Below, in pieces: positions 15,993 through 25,233 of a stretch of 64,000 bases of DNA. How positions within the stretch are numbered: position 1 is the first letter of the stretch; the number at the start of each line of letters is the position of its first letter. Under the pieces are notes generated by a model. The model searched no databases and was not told the DNA's origin. It saw only the letters and a program-made list of their open reading frames with translations. A program made the position numbers and the translations under genes. The DNA is from an uncultured Poribacteria bacterium (GTDB lineage Bacteria > Poribacteria > WGA-4E > WGA-3G): contig OX638352.1 in the NCBI GenBank assembly GCA_951813545.1, positions 3,364,835 to 3,428,834 on the forward strand. Direction: 5' to 3'.

Positions 15993-16183
15993 GCTACCGC
16001 CCGATGCCGCTCGATGGATTTCCAGTACTTGGGTTCACCGAAGCAGTGGAAAATTTGTATATTGCCTTAATGTACAGTGGTGTGACGTTGGCACCTTTGG
16101 TAGGTGAAGTGGCGACCTTAGAAATTGCTGACGATGCACAGGTGGATTGGTTCGCACCTTATTGACCTGAGCGGTTTCGGTAG
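15993..16183 (+). pseudogene. duplicated 3' end of the DAO oxidoreductase gene
   Basis: These 191 bp align without a gap to 14602-14792, the last 64 codons of the DAO gene, close to 90 percent identical by eye. The reading frame is kept from YRPMPLDGFPVLGFTEAVEN through DWFAPY. A CGA codon has become TGA at 16163, eight codons before the homologous TAG. No start or FAD-binding N-terminus is present. It is a truncated paralogue: residue of a duplicated whole gene since deleted, or a partial duplication. Most substitutions are synonymous or conservative, so either the copy is young or it spent time under selection. Confidence 0.85.
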
Positions 16184-16434
16184 ATTATTATACCTCAAGT
16201 TGCTACTAACGGGTTTTGGTGTTTTTACTTGGGTATTTCTGCGTATTTCAACATGGTTTTTCAGACGCTTTCCCACCCCGGATATGTGCAATACCGATTT
16301 TTAAACGAAACAGATATTTTTGTGCCCGAATTTGCGTTTTTCAGAATTATGCACCCGTATCACTTCTAACTCGCGTCTATAGATGTTGACGAGATGTTGA
16401 AGTGAATTGATGAAAATATTTTATCTGGAGGTAT

Positions 16435-18186
16435 ATGATGAAAAATGTTGATGTTGAACTCATTCACCGCGTGCTTGCAGGGGATGAACCAGCCTTCTCC
16501 ATCCTGGTTAGAAAGTATCAGAAGCAGATTCACGGGCTCGTATGGCAGAAAATTGGAGATTTTCATCTCGCCGAAGAAATCACGCAAGACACTTTCCTGA
16601 AAGCCTATCAGAAACTGGCCACCCTAAAAGATCCAACGCAGTTTTCGAGGTGGATTTCTGTGATTGCGAATCGCTGTTGCATCGAATGGATCCGCAAAAA
16701 GCGAATACAGACGCAACCGCTGGAGGCGAGAGAGGAAACGGTGATACAGCAAGATGCTTACTCCTCGTATGTTGTAGTGGAACGCGAGAGAACTATAGAG
16801 GCATCACAACGCGAAGCGGTCAAAAAATTACTTGCGAAGTTATCGGAGGACGAACGCACTGTAATTACGCTTCACTATTTCAGCGAGATGACATGTGAAG
16901 AGATAGGCGATTTTTTGGGCGTATCAACGAATACGATTAAGAGTCGGCTGCGCCGCGCACAGCAGCGTTTAAAGCGGGAGCAACTCACGATTAGAGAAAC
17001 CCTAAGCGGCTTCCAACTTTCTCCTAACCTGACTGAAAACATCATGAGAGCCTTGAAAGAAACGGGGGTCCACATCAAACCTGCAACACCCGTAGTGAGT
17101 AAGCCGTGGGGTACAGCTGCTTTAAGTACTGCTTTAATTGGATTGATGCTCGGGATAGGCTATTACTTCCTAGCTTCCTCCCAGCAATTCATTCATGCTA
17201 ATTTAGATACCCATTTAACAGTGATGACATACGACTTTTCAATTTGGGAGACGGATCAGGTAAAGGTTCCAGCAGAAGTTGCTAACATGTACTACAACAA
17301 AGTCCGCCCCGCCGACTTTGAAGAGCACTCAGCAACAATTGCCACATCGATAAAGGCTGCTCAACCGCACGTTATCGCGCTCCGAGGGGTTCCCTTAATC
17401 CTCCGCCAAACTCCGGGTGACCTAAGTACTGGGGGACAAATCCGCGCTGAAGATGTGGTCTTGGATTTCCGTAATTTTTTGAAAGGTGCCCTCCTAACCG
17501 AAGGTTTAGAATATACCGTCGCGGCTAGTATTCTCAACATGGATGTCGAAGTGGCGATGTTTACAGCTGACGGTTCTGATGATGTGCGTTTAACCACTTT
17601 GCAACTGATTCTGACGCGCAACGATGTCAGCGTAACCCGTGCCTTTTCGTCGCCTTACGCCAATTCACCTCCAATCGAAAATTCCGAGCCCGGAATTGAA
17701 AGTAAAATTCGGGGGACCTATGGAGGAGTAGATGTTACTGTCTCTGGTACTACCTACCACGTTGTCAGTGCAGAGTTAGAAGCACTTGAAACGGAAACTC
17801 GGGTTGCGCAAGCACAAGCACTCCTCGATGTTCAGCTTCGTGATGAGCCGTTGCCTATTATCCTATTGGTGGATCTCAACACACTTACGCCTGACAGTAA
17901 TGTCTACCAATTTTTCCAATCGGAAGGGTATGTTGACATTTGGAATGTTCCGTCCGCGGAAAAGGAGGGGGCAGGGGTTCCGTGTTGTCAAGCCGAACTA
18001 CCGCAAAACCCTGGGAACCAATTGCTAAAACGCATCAATCTGGTTCTTGTACGGAATGTAAAATTCTTGCCATCGGATGTTATTACACACAGGGTCAGTC
18101 TGAATCCAGCGCCTTCTGATGTCCTGTCTTCAGACGTGTGGCAATCACACAATTCGGCGGTTGTCGTACATGTTCCAGTTAAGTGA
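16435..18186 (+). CDS. membrane-tethered ECF sigma factor fused to a degenerate EEP (nuclease/phosphatase-fold) domain
   Basis: 583 residues. Residues 1-185 are a complete ECF sigma: region 2 (EEITQDTFLKAYQKL, FSRWISVIANRCCIEWIRK) and region 4 (LSEDERTVITLHYFSEMT, EEIGDFLGVSTNTIKSRLRR). After a linker comes one membrane helix (about 229-247). The exported ~330 residues align in order with endonuclease/exonuclease/phosphatase landmarks: LTVMTYD, HVIALRGV (normally LQE), a THVVSAEL-like stretch where the catalytic His is lost, PIILLVDLN (normally GDFN), RINLVLVRN and a final SHNSAVVV. Key catalytic Glu and His are replaced, so a sensor rather than an enzyme is likely. GGAGG lies upstream; ATG 16435 or 16438 could be used. 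Confidence 0.8.
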   Translation: MMKNVDVELIHRVLAGDEPAFSILVRKYQKQIHGLVWQKIGDFHLAEEITQDTFLKAYQKLATLKDPTQFSRWISVIANRCCIEWIRKKRIQTQPLEAREETVIQQDAYSSYVVVERERTIEASQREAVKKLLAKLSEDERTVITLHYFSEMTCEEIGDFLGVSTNTIKSRLRRAQQRLKREQLTIRETLSGFQLSPNLTENIMRALKETGVHIKPATPVVSKPWGTAALSTALIGLMLGIGYYFLASSQQFIHANLDTHLTVMTYDFSIWETDQVKVPAEVANMYYNKVRPADFEEHSATIATSIKAAQPHVIALRGVPLILRQTPGDLSTGGQIRAEDVVLDFRNFLKGALLTEGLEYTVAASILNMDVEVAMFTADGSDDVRLTTLQLILTRNDVSVTRAFSSPYANSPPIENSEPGIESKIRGTYGGVDVTVSGTTYHVVSAELEALETETRVAQAQALLDVQLRDEPLPIILLVDLNTLTPDSNVYQFFQSEGYVDIWNVPSAEKEGAGVPCCQAELPQNPGNQLLKRINLVLVRNVKFLPSDVITHRVSLNPAPSDVLSSDVWQSHNSAVVVHVPVK

Positions 18187-18210
18187 GGGGTTCATGTCGC
18201 TGCTCGCTCT

Positions 18211-18262
18211 GGATACGCATTAGGGGAGGGATGTCATTTCCAAAGTAGATTCTATTTTTCAT
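18211..18262. repeat. short dispersed repeat, copy 2
   Basis: Shares a 16-nt identical core (18243-18258) and flanking similarity with 15941-15990. It overlaps the last codons of the minus-strand methyltransferase-like gene. Confidence 0.4.
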
Positions 18263-19118
18263 AGTTCTCTGTATACGCTTTCACCAAATCGCCTTTCCGA
18301 AAACCGGGAACAGCCGTAGCACATTCTTGTGCCAAATGTTTGTAATTAATCTCCATCAGGCGTGTTAGGACAATAGGACTTTCGGCTTTCAGGAGCATCC
18401 ACTGCTTATTCTTTTCACATTGCTTCTCGTCTGTCTCTCTACGGGAATAATCCTGCCATCCTTGACACGGCACGGCAAAATCAAACGGGTTCTGAAAGAC
18501 TTTTAAAGCATCAGGTGTGTTGTTGTACTGCCATATCTGAAAATCTCGGTGACAAATCGGCAGGCGTTTATATTGTCGCATGTCACGATGGACACTTTCT
18601 AAACGGGTCCATATTTGAAACTCTGTATTTACCGAGTAAGACTTTCCGGTATGGAGGTAGAATGCATCCCTTGGAAGAGGCAATTTGCTGATGAAGCGCA
18701 TGCTTGAGTCAAGTTGTTTGTGAGTCGTAAACTTTCGGAAATTAACGGGTACAATAAACGCGACGATGTCTGCCAAGAGGGCAGCATGATTGAAAAAGGC
18801 TATCGCCAATTTTCCGCGTTTGCCAAAGGGTGGGTTGCTGATGATAGCAGTATTTCCGGGTGCGGACGGGAAATCGGTGACTTTAAAAAAGTCTTGGGAT
18901 TTCACGCCGTTACATCTCGGCACGAGATCCATGCCTAATCGCTTCTCGGACGGTAAAAGTTTGTAAAATGCACCGGTGCCAGCAGCAGGTTCCACGAAAA
19001 GGAGGTCGTTGAGGTTCCGGTTTAGGGTCGAGAGCGTGTTCGTGAAATGTGCCCAACACGCTCCCGCGACCTCTGATTTAGTGTAAAACTGACCTAATAA
19101 ATTCTCCAAGCTTTCCAC
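18252..19118 (-). CDS. orphan DNA methyltransferase-like protein (N6-adenine type)
   Basis: 288 residues. The SAM-binding motif is FVEPAAGTGAFYKLLP (about residues 41-56) and the catalytic motif IV is ISNPPFG (about 94-100). Both are in the order typical of N6-adenine methyltransferases. The N-terminal FYTKSEVAG resembles the TP-x-x-V/I-A segment that precedes motif I in such enzymes. No restriction endonuclease or specificity subunit is adjacent, so it is an orphan. It may act on DNA or possibly on RNA or protein. The C-terminal ~130 residues, with several Trp and aromatic residues, may contribute target recognition. Confidence 0.75.
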   Translation of the reverse strand: MESLENLLGQFYTKSEVAGACWAHFTNTLSTLNRNLNDLLFVEPAAGTGAFYKLLPSEKRLGMDLVPRCNGVKSQDFFKVTDFPSAPGNTAIISNPPFGKRGKLAIAFFNHAALLADIVAFIVPVNFRKFTTHKQLDSSMRFISKLPLPRDAFYLHTGKSYSVNTEFQIWTRLESVHRDMRQYKRLPICHRDFQIWQYNNTPDALKVFQNPFDFAVPCQGWQDYSRRETDEKQCEKNKQWMLLKAESPIVLTRLMEINYKHLAQECATAVPGFRKGDLVKAYTENYEK

Positions 19119-19174
19119 CTTTTAGTATCCCGATACCTGTCAAGGCAGCTTGTCTTAATATATTCAGCAAAGAA

Positions 19175-20341
19175 CTACTCAAAAAGTACCAATTCGCCAT
19201 CTTTGACAATCAAGACCTTCGCGTTGTAAACTGCGTCTCCATCAGTATTAAAAGAAAACTTACCTAAAATTGTATCGAAATCCTTGATATTTGCCAGCGC
19301 GTCTTGAATTGAAGCAGCGTCTATTGATTGTGCATTCGCGATTGCCTCCGCGAGAATATGAAGCGTAGCATACGCACGCGCGGCGTAGTTGTTCGGTTCC
19401 ATACCGAATTTGGCACTATAATTTTCCACAAAGGCTTTATTCCCCAGTGTATCAATAGCAGTCCCCCACCCTACAAAAGTTATCGCACCCTCAGCAGCTG
19501 CACCTGCTGCCTGTACCTCTGTGGCAGTCAATGTCCGCACGATAAAGGGAGCGGATATACCGAGTTCATGCCCTTGCATGAGGATCCCAGGCTTTTCCGG
19601 CGATAAGCAAGAAACAAAAATAACATCCGGATTCAGGGTCTGTATTCGGGTTAATTGTTTAGAAAAGTCGGTATCCCCACCTTGGAAGATTTCAGTAGTT
19701 ATCACCTCAACCCCTTTCGCAGCAAGGACTTCCTGCACTGCTGCGTCGCCATCGGTGGAGAAAAGATCGGTTTCATCGTATAGTGTAGCGGCGCGTTGAT
19801 AACCGAGTTTTGTCTGTGTGACTTCAACTCCCCTGGGGATAAGTATATCTGTCGTCAGCGCGACGCGAAAAACGAAATCCCCAATCGCACTAAGACCGGT
19901 AGCAGCGGAAGTTGGACTGATCGCTACAACCTGATTTTCTTGCGCTATTGGAAAAGCCATCTCAGTTTGACTTGAGGTAGCAGGTCCGAGGATAACAGAT
20001 ACCCCGTCCTGGTGAATCAGTTCATTGAAGGCTTCAACCGCTCCCGCTACAGTACTCTGACCATCTTTAACGATAAACTTGAATTGCGCACTATTGGGTT
20101 GCGCGTTGTTAATTTCGTTGAGTGCCAATTCAAAACCTTGCTGTATTGGTTTACTAAATGAATCAGTAAGTCGTCCTGTTAAAGGTAAGACGACACCGAT
20201 AGAAATTTCTTCACTGGTCTCCGTCATCTGAGGTGTGGCAGGCTCGATAATTTGGGAAACTCGATCACAGGCGGAAAATCCGACAATTAGCACGACAATC
20301 ACGAATAGAGATGCAAATAACGTGAATTTTTTGGTATTCAT
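19175..20341 (-). CDS. ABC transporter substrate-binding lipoprotein (branched-chain amino acid / LivK type)
   Basis: 388 residues. It has a lipoprotein signal peptide with lipobox VGFSAC (Cys at about residue 25) and then a type-I periplasmic binding fold. SIGVVLPLTGRLTD, VILGPATSSQTEMAFPIA and VVAISPTSAATGL match the Leu/Ile/Val-binding family, which binds amino acids, short amides or urea. No permease or ATPase gene lies nearby, so the partner transporter is encoded elsewhere or the protein acts as a sensor. A promoter with TTGATT and TATAAT precedes it. Confidence 0.85.
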   Translation of the reverse strand: MNTKKFTLFASLFVIVVLIVGFSACDRVSQIIEPATPQMTETSEEISIGVVLPLTGRLTDSFSKPIQQGFELALNEINNAQPNSAQFKFIVKDGQSTVAGAVEAFNELIHQDGVSVILGPATSSQTEMAFPIAQENQVVAISPTSAATGLSAIGDFVFRVALTTDILIPRGVEVTQTKLGYQRAATLYDETDLFSTDGDAAVQEVLAAKGVEVITTEIFQGGDTDFSKQLTRIQTLNPDVIFVSCLSPEKPGILMQGHELGISAPFIVRTLTATEVQAAGAAAEGAITFVGWGTAIDTLGNKAFVENYSAKFGMEPNNYAARAYATLHILAEAIANAQSIDAASIQDALANIKDFDTILGKFSFNTDGDAVYNAKVLIVKDGELVLFE

Positions 20342-20420
20342 AAAACTCCTTTGATGGTATACGAAATGGACGTTTCAGTCTATTAATAACACGAGAAGTG
20401 CTTATTATTTTACTGTCCTT

Positions 20421-20448
20421 ATTATATCATTTTCGCGCTGAAAATCAA
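20421..20448 (-). promoter_or_regulatory. promoter of the substrate-binding lipoprotein gene
   Basis: On the minus strand TTGATT (20443-20448) and TATAAT (20421-20426) with a 16-nt spacer, 80 nt upstream of the start codon. Confidence 0.5.
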
Positions 20449-20561
20449 GTTAAAACCGATTCGATCCGTATTCCTATATACTTGATCAATTTCCCGTTAC
20501 GCGATATATTATGATAAGCCTAACGGGCAAGAGCAAACAACTTCATACCAGACGGAGCAAT

Positions 20562-21563
20562 ATGACAACCCAAACAAAGCAGCCTATCCGCTGGGGAATT
20601 CTCAGCACAGCAAATATTGCCACAAAGGTCGCCCGCGCGATCCATCTCGCTCGGAACGCTGATTTAATTGCCGTTGCGAGCCGGACTGAAGAACGTGCCA
20701 CTACATGGGGGCGCGAGCATAATGTCCCGACGACTTACGGCACTTATGACGCTCTCCTCACTGACGACTCACTTGATGCCATCTATATCCCTCTACCACC
20801 CTCACTCCACGCCGAATGGACAACCAAAGCAGCAGAACACGGTAAACATGTCCTCTGCGAGAAACCCCTCGCCGCAAACGCTGATGAAGCCACTGTTATG
20901 GCAGATGCCTGTCGACAAAACGGCGTGCAACTGATGGATGGTGTCATGTGGGTGCATCATGAACGTACCGCCGCAATGCAGCAGAAGTTAACAGACGGGA
21001 CCCTTGGGCGACTTCGCCGAGTGACAGCTGCGTTCACTTTCAATTGGGATACAATCCCTGTCGGCAATATCCGAGCAATGAAGGAGTTCGCAGGTGGAAG
21101 TCTCGGAGATTTAGGCTATTACTGTGTCCGTGCGATTCTCTGGGCATTTGATCAGGTGCCGACACAGGTCTTCGCGACAGCACGTTACAAAGTGGGAGTG
21201 GACTTTAACCTCGCTGGTATCCTCTGGTTTGAGGACGAACGCATTGCCACCTTGGATTGTGGGTTTGATACAGGGCTTCGAAAGTGGTTTGAGGTTGCTG
21301 GCACTCGCGCCTCGATTGTCTGTGATGATTTCACCGTTCCTACATCCGAGGATTCCGCCAGATTTTGGGTTCATGGACCGGACGGCAACGAACGTAACAC
21401 CATTGATGGCTGTATCCAGGAGGTCAGGATGATTGAACGGTTCTCTGAGATTGTGCAATCTGGGAACGTCGAGGAAAAGTGGTCTGAGGTAGCAGTAAAC
21501 ACAATGCGTGTTTGTGATGCGCTCCTTGAATCAGATCGACGTAAAGAGGTTGTTAAGTTGTAA
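20562..21563 (+). CDS. Gfo/Idh/MocA family NAD(P)-dependent oxidoreductase
   Basis: 333 residues. The N-terminal Rossmann segment is IRWGILSTANIATKVARA with the second-strand end AVASRT (Arg suggests NADP). The family motif CEKPLA is at about residue 103. MDGVMWVHH and GGSLGDLGYYCVRA match the sugar-dehydrogenase branch (glucose-fructose oxidoreductase / xylose dehydrogenase-like), including the DLGYY catalytic Tyr. ATG 20562 has CGGAG 6 nt upstream; the open frame begins earlier but without a site. It likely pairs metabolically with the enolase-superfamily gene 56 bp downstream. Confidence 0.9.
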   Translation: MTTQTKQPIRWGILSTANIATKVARAIHLARNADLIAVASRTEERATTWGREHNVPTTYGTYDALLTDDSLDAIYIPLPPSLHAEWTTKAAEHGKHVLCEKPLAANADEATVMADACRQNGVQLMDGVMWVHHERTAAMQQKLTDGTLGRLRRVTAAFTFNWDTIPVGNIRAMKEFAGGSLGDLGYYCVRAILWAFDQVPTQVFATARYKVGVDFNLAGILWFEDERIATLDCGFDTGLRKWFEVAGTRASIVCDDFTVPTSEDSARFWVHGPDGNERNTIDGCIQEVRMIERFSEIVQSGNVEEKWSEVAVNTMRVCDALLESDRRKEVVKL

Positions 21564-21619
21564 TGATAAAGACATAAATTGCGGCAGGAGATCACTCCTA
21601 TAGCACGAAAAGGATTGCT

Positions 21620-22807
21620 ATGAAAATTACAAATATTGAAACGTTTATTGTGGATGCGGGTTGGCGTCCTTGGACTTTTGTGAAGGTGGAAACCGACGAA
21701 AGCATCACCGGCTACGGCGAGTGTAGCGATGGCAGAAATCCCAACGGCGTAGTAGGAACGATTAGGGATTTCACCTCGCTGCTGATTGGACGAGATCCAC
21801 GCGCGTATGAGATGCGGTTTTGGGATATGATTCGCGGTTCCCGGCAAAGTCCTGGAGGCATCGCAGCGAAAGCGATCGCCGGAATCGAGTGTGCGCTGGT
21901 AGACATTAAGGCGAAAGCGTTGGGAATCTCAGTTGTCGAATTGTTCGGTGGACCGACACGTGATGACGTGCGTGTCTATTGGTCGCACTGTGGCAGCTCT
22001 CGTGCACGCAACTTTGAACTCATCGGGGTTCCACCCTTAAAAACCATGGATGACATCGCTGCGTTGGGTCGTGAGGTCGTTGAAAGAGGCTTCACTGCGC
22101 TCAAAACCAACGTCATTTTTCCCGGTGACTCCGCATACGTCCATTTCGGAGGCTTCGGCGGTGGTCCCGGTACTACCGATGGAAACGTAGCGCCTCAAGT
22201 TCTACGACATATCGAAACCTTAATCGGCACCTTCAGAGAAGCCGTTGGACCCGATGTCGGTATCAATCTCGATCTGAACTTCAACTTCAAACCGGAAGCG
22301 TGCATGCGTATCGCCAAAGTACTGGAGCAATTCGATATGCTGTGGTTGGAGATAGATATGTACGACCACGAGGCACTCCGCCAAATCAAGGATTCTACGA
22401 CGACGAAGATATGTACCGGTGAAAACCTCTATTACATGCGTGAATATCTCCCCTATTTTGAATGTCGTGCTGCCGATGTCTTTATGATAGACGTGCCTTG
22501 GAACGGATTCGCACCCTCAAAGAAAATCGGCGACTTGGCGAACGTGTTCCAACTCAACATCGCGCCGCACAACTACTATAGCCACCTTGCTACCTATATG
22601 AGTGCAAGTCTTTGTGCGGTCCTGCCTAATGTACGAATCATGGAGATAGACATTGATGATGTCCCGTGGAAAGATGATTTAACGACATACGTTCCAGATA
22701 TTACGGATGGCTACATGAAAATCCCGACGCGTCCGGGATGGGGAACTGAGCTCAACGAAGAAGCGGTCAAGGCACATCTCTGGGATGATCGGAGAGGAGA
22801 TTGGTAA
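21620..22807 (+). CDS. enolase-superfamily sugar-acid dehydratase-like enzyme
   Basis: 395 residues. It begins MKITNIETFIVDAGWRPW, as galactonate/gluconate dehydratase-type members do. The barrel shows TALKTNV (catalytic Lys region), metal ligands in INLDLNFNF, LWLEID and KICTGENL, and NIAPHNYYS for the catalytic His. The reaction is probably dehydration of an aldonic acid, following a dehydrogenase step such as the gene upstream could supply. The 56-bp gap and same strand suggest an operon. Substrate specificity cannot be read from sequence alone. Confidence 0.85.
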   Translation: MKITNIETFIVDAGWRPWTFVKVETDESITGYGECSDGRNPNGVVGTIRDFTSLLIGRDPRAYEMRFWDMIRGSRQSPGGIAAKAIAGIECALVDIKAKALGISVVELFGGPTRDDVRVYWSHCGSSRARNFELIGVPPLKTMDDIAALGREVVERGFTALKTNVIFPGDSAYVHFGGFGGGPGTTDGNVAPQVLRHIETLIGTFREAVGPDVGINLDLNFNFKPEACMRIAKVLEQFDMLWLEIDMYDHEALRQIKDSTTTKICTGENLYYMREYLPYFECRAADVFMIDVPWNGFAPSKKIGDLANVFQLNIAPHNYYSHLATYMSASLCAVLPNVRIMEIDIDDVPWKDDLTTYVPDITDGYMKIPTRPGWGTELNEEAVKAHLWDDRRGDW

Positions 22808-22830
22808 ACAGGGGTAACCGTGCCGTGATG

Positions 22831-23895
22831 TTATTGTAAGATAGTGTTATCGTCCGCGCTATGGATGGGATGGGGATTCAGATCGTAGTCGCCATCCAGC
22901 GAAATATCGTCAATCATGACGACCTTTCCGGATGCAGCTGACTGGTGCATAGCGAAAAACGTCTGGACAACGTGTAGGTTGCCGTGTCCATGGGTAAGGG
23001 GTTTCTGTCCCGTGCGCAGGCACTCCTGAAAGTGAGCCATCACGTTACCGAAAGCATCGGGAAACCACGTTCCTGCTATTGAAGGTTTAATCTCGCGGAC
23101 TTCCGGCTCCGTGAGATGAACGGTCATGTCAGCACTGTTCCCATAGATTGCGCCTTTGGTGCCTTGAATACGAATCTCCTCGTGCGGGTGTTGCAAGTTG
23201 CGTCCGGAATTGGCGAGGAATGCCCAATTGCAGGAAAGCAATCCTTGTATCCCGCTACGACTTTTAAAGAGCGCGACAGACAGAGTTTCCCCTTCCTCAA
23301 TGGACCGGTTATGTCCGTGTGCTTGACAGTAAACGCTCTCATACTCGCCAAACCATTTATAGACAAGCCCAACATGATGCACTTGCATCGCAGGAATCAA
23401 GTGACGTTCGGGGAATTCAGTGTAAAATCCGTTGCAGGTTATGGAAACATGATAGATTTCGCCGAGGTGTTCCGCGTTTATGTAAGGTTCAATAGCGAGG
23501 AAGCCGGGAACAAAACAGGAGTTTTGATTTACCATGAGCTGCACGTTGTGTCGCTCACAAATCTCCACCATTTCAACGGCTTGTTGCATTGACATTGAGA
23601 AAGGTTTTTGGCAGAGGATGTGCTTGCCAGCCTCTGCAGCGGCTTTGACAATCGGAGAGCGGATCCACGGTTGCACCGCTATGTCAACTACGTCGACATC
23701 GGCATCAGCAATTAGATCAGCGATCCGGGTATACCGTTTATCAATCTGAAATTTGTCCGCAACCTCAGCAAGGCGGACCGCATCTTTGTCGCAGATTGCA
23801 GCAACGTGTAACCCTTGACGCTGATAACCGAGCAGGTGCTGCTGTCCGATCCCTAAGCCAATTAAACCGATACCGAATTCCTGCTTGCTTGTCAT
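22831..23895 (-). CDS. Gfo/Idh/MocA family oxidoreductase with QKP in place of EKP
   Basis: 354 residues. The Rossmann motif is GIGLIGLGIGQQHLLGY and the second strand ends AICDKD. The usual EKP nucleotide-site motif reads CQKPFS (about residue 98), an uncommon Glu-to-Gln change; the Lys is kept. The C-terminal domain has EIRIQGTKGAIYG and a substrate-side VHHVG. It converges on the dehydratase gene across 23 bp and lies 36 bp downstream of another family member on the same strand. It probably acts in the same sugar or inositol-type pathway. Confidence 0.85.
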   Translation of the reverse strand: MTSKQEFGIGLIGLGIGQQHLLGYQRQGLHVAAICDKDAVRLAEVADKFQIDKRYTRIADLIADADVDVVDIAVQPWIRSPIVKAAAEAGKHILCQKPFSMSMQQAVEMVEICERHNVQLMVNQNSCFVPGFLAIEPYINAEHLGEIYHVSITCNGFYTEFPERHLIPAMQVHHVGLVYKWFGEYESVYCQAHGHNRSIEEGETLSVALFKSRSGIQGLLSCNWAFLANSGRNLQHPHEEIRIQGTKGAIYGNSADMTVHLTEPEVREIKPSIAGTWFPDAFGNVMAHFQECLRTGQKPLTHGHGNLHVVQTFFAMHQSAASGKVVMIDDISLDGDYDLNPHPIHSADDNTILQ

Positions 23896-23931
23896 TATGT
23901 CAATTTCCCCTAATGCCCAGCTGAGAGACAG

Positions 23932-25188
23932 TTAAATGCCCAAGCCTTCATCAATCTCACGCTGATACGTATTGATTGACTCATCCAGCATTTCGTTCAT
24001 CTGAACAATCTGTCCGGTCGCACCAGACTCCAGGATTGCATAAGAGACAGCGACAGAGCGTGTGCCTTGATAGGCATCGACTTCAACTTCACGGTTTTCG
24101 GCAATAACTTCAGCAAATTCACCATATTCAATAGCAATATTTTTCGCGTCCCCTTGCGTAAACGCGTAGTTCCACAATCGGTCGCCGCCGAAAAGGGCTG
24201 CTGTGACAGCATCTAAGTGAAAGTCTGGGACGAGGTCCAAAATTCGTTGGTCGTTAATTGTTTCCTGTCCATCAATATTGAGGGTGATAATTCCACCGCT
24301 CCGATCACCCGGAAGCGTCATAGAGCCACGAGATCCGTGAATTTTTCGGAGCCAACCACCTTGTCCCCATGCCGCGTGCTCCTCAATATATTGCCCGACA
24401 ACGCCGCTTTTGAAAGTCAGCGTTGCATAAGCCGCGTCCTCCGCTGTTGCCTCAAATTCAGCAGGCATCTCGCGCTGCCATTTTGTGTAGACACCGGCGG
24501 GGTTAGAACCAGATTCACCGGTCACTGCAGCAAAATTATGCCGAATAGGTTCATGAAGACGGGTTTGCGCGTAGACAGTATCAATTTCGCCGAGTAGATA
24601 CTCCATCATGTCGGCATAGTGAACGCCGACATCAAGCAGTACACCACTCTGATCCTTTTGGTGTCGCCAGACGGAGATCGTCATACGGTTTGCGCCACCA
24701 ATTGCGTGGTGGATGAGGAAACGTGGGGTGCCAATGACTTCCGCATCCAGCAGTGCCTTAGCAAGTCGGTTCATTGGATCCCGACGATAGTTCTCCGCTA
24801 CACTGAGAATTGCATCAGACGCATCGGCAGCACGACGGATGAGATTGCATGCCCGAACGGTCAACCCCATCGGCTTTTCAACCATAGTATGCCAACCGCG
24901 TTCAAGGGTTTCAACAGCGACAGTGTGATGATACGGTGGCGTGGTCGTCACATCTACAGCATCTACGCCGACTTCAGCGAGTTCTTCCAGACTTCCAACA
25001 ACAGCAGGCTTTTGACCGAAACGCTCTTCTGCCTGTGCCGCGAGTGACTCAGCATTGTCAAGCACCGGGTCACAAGCACCGACAAGTTCAAATCGTGTCC
25101 ACCCTACCCTATGGAGTTCTGCCAATCCGTACATGTGCCGGTGTCCCATACCGCCACACCCAACAATTGCCAATCTAATCTTATCCAT
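23932..25188 (-). CDS. Gfo/Idh/MocA family oxidoreductase
   Basis: 418 residues, at the long end for the family. The Rossmann motif is LAIVGCGGMGHRHMYGL (Gly-rich loop at residues 9-14), then DVTTTPPYHH and the VEKPMG motif (about residue 105). GVLLDVGVHYADMMEYLLG matches the conserved D-x-G-x-H segment that carries catalytic residues. It is first of a two-gene minus-strand operon with the QKP paralogue. The substrate is unknown. Confidence 0.88.
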   Translation of the reverse strand: MDKIRLAIVGCGGMGHRHMYGLAELHRVGWTRFELVGACDPVLDNAESLAAQAEERFGQKPAVVGSLEELAEVGVDAVDVTTTPPYHHTVAVETLERGWHTMVEKPMGLTVRACNLIRRAADASDAILSVAENYRRDPMNRLAKALLDAEVIGTPRFLIHHAIGGANRMTISVWRHQKDQSGVLLDVGVHYADMMEYLLGEIDTVYAQTRLHEPIRHNFAAVTGESGSNPAGVYTKWQREMPAEFEATAEDAAYATLTFKSGVVGQYIEEHAAWGQGGWLRKIHGSRGSMTLPGDRSGGIITLNIDGQETINDQRILDLVPDFHLDAVTAALFGGDRLWNYAFTQGDAKNIAIEYGEFAEVIAENREVEVDAYQGTRSVAVSYAILESGATGQIVQMNEMLDESINTYQREIDEGLGI

Positions 25189-25233
25189 GTTATCTCCCTG
25201 CAGCTGACGGTGCGCCTTGTAAGCATCTTTCGT

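Larger units (their letters stand above)
15864..16434. other. 571-bp region without an intact gene
   Basis: Holds a short repeat (about 15941-15990, also at 18211-18262), the duplicated DAO 3' end, and AT-rich DNA before the sigma-fusion gene. Confidence 0.5.

Noticed and set aside
15935..16165. 76-codon frame as a separate small gene
   Set aside because: Only the part from 15993 is coding-like and it is a truncated copy of the DAO gene end; the start lies in a repeat.
18252..19118. Restriction-modification system
   Set aside because: Only a methyltransferase-like gene is present; neighbours encode a sigma fusion and a transport lipoprotein.
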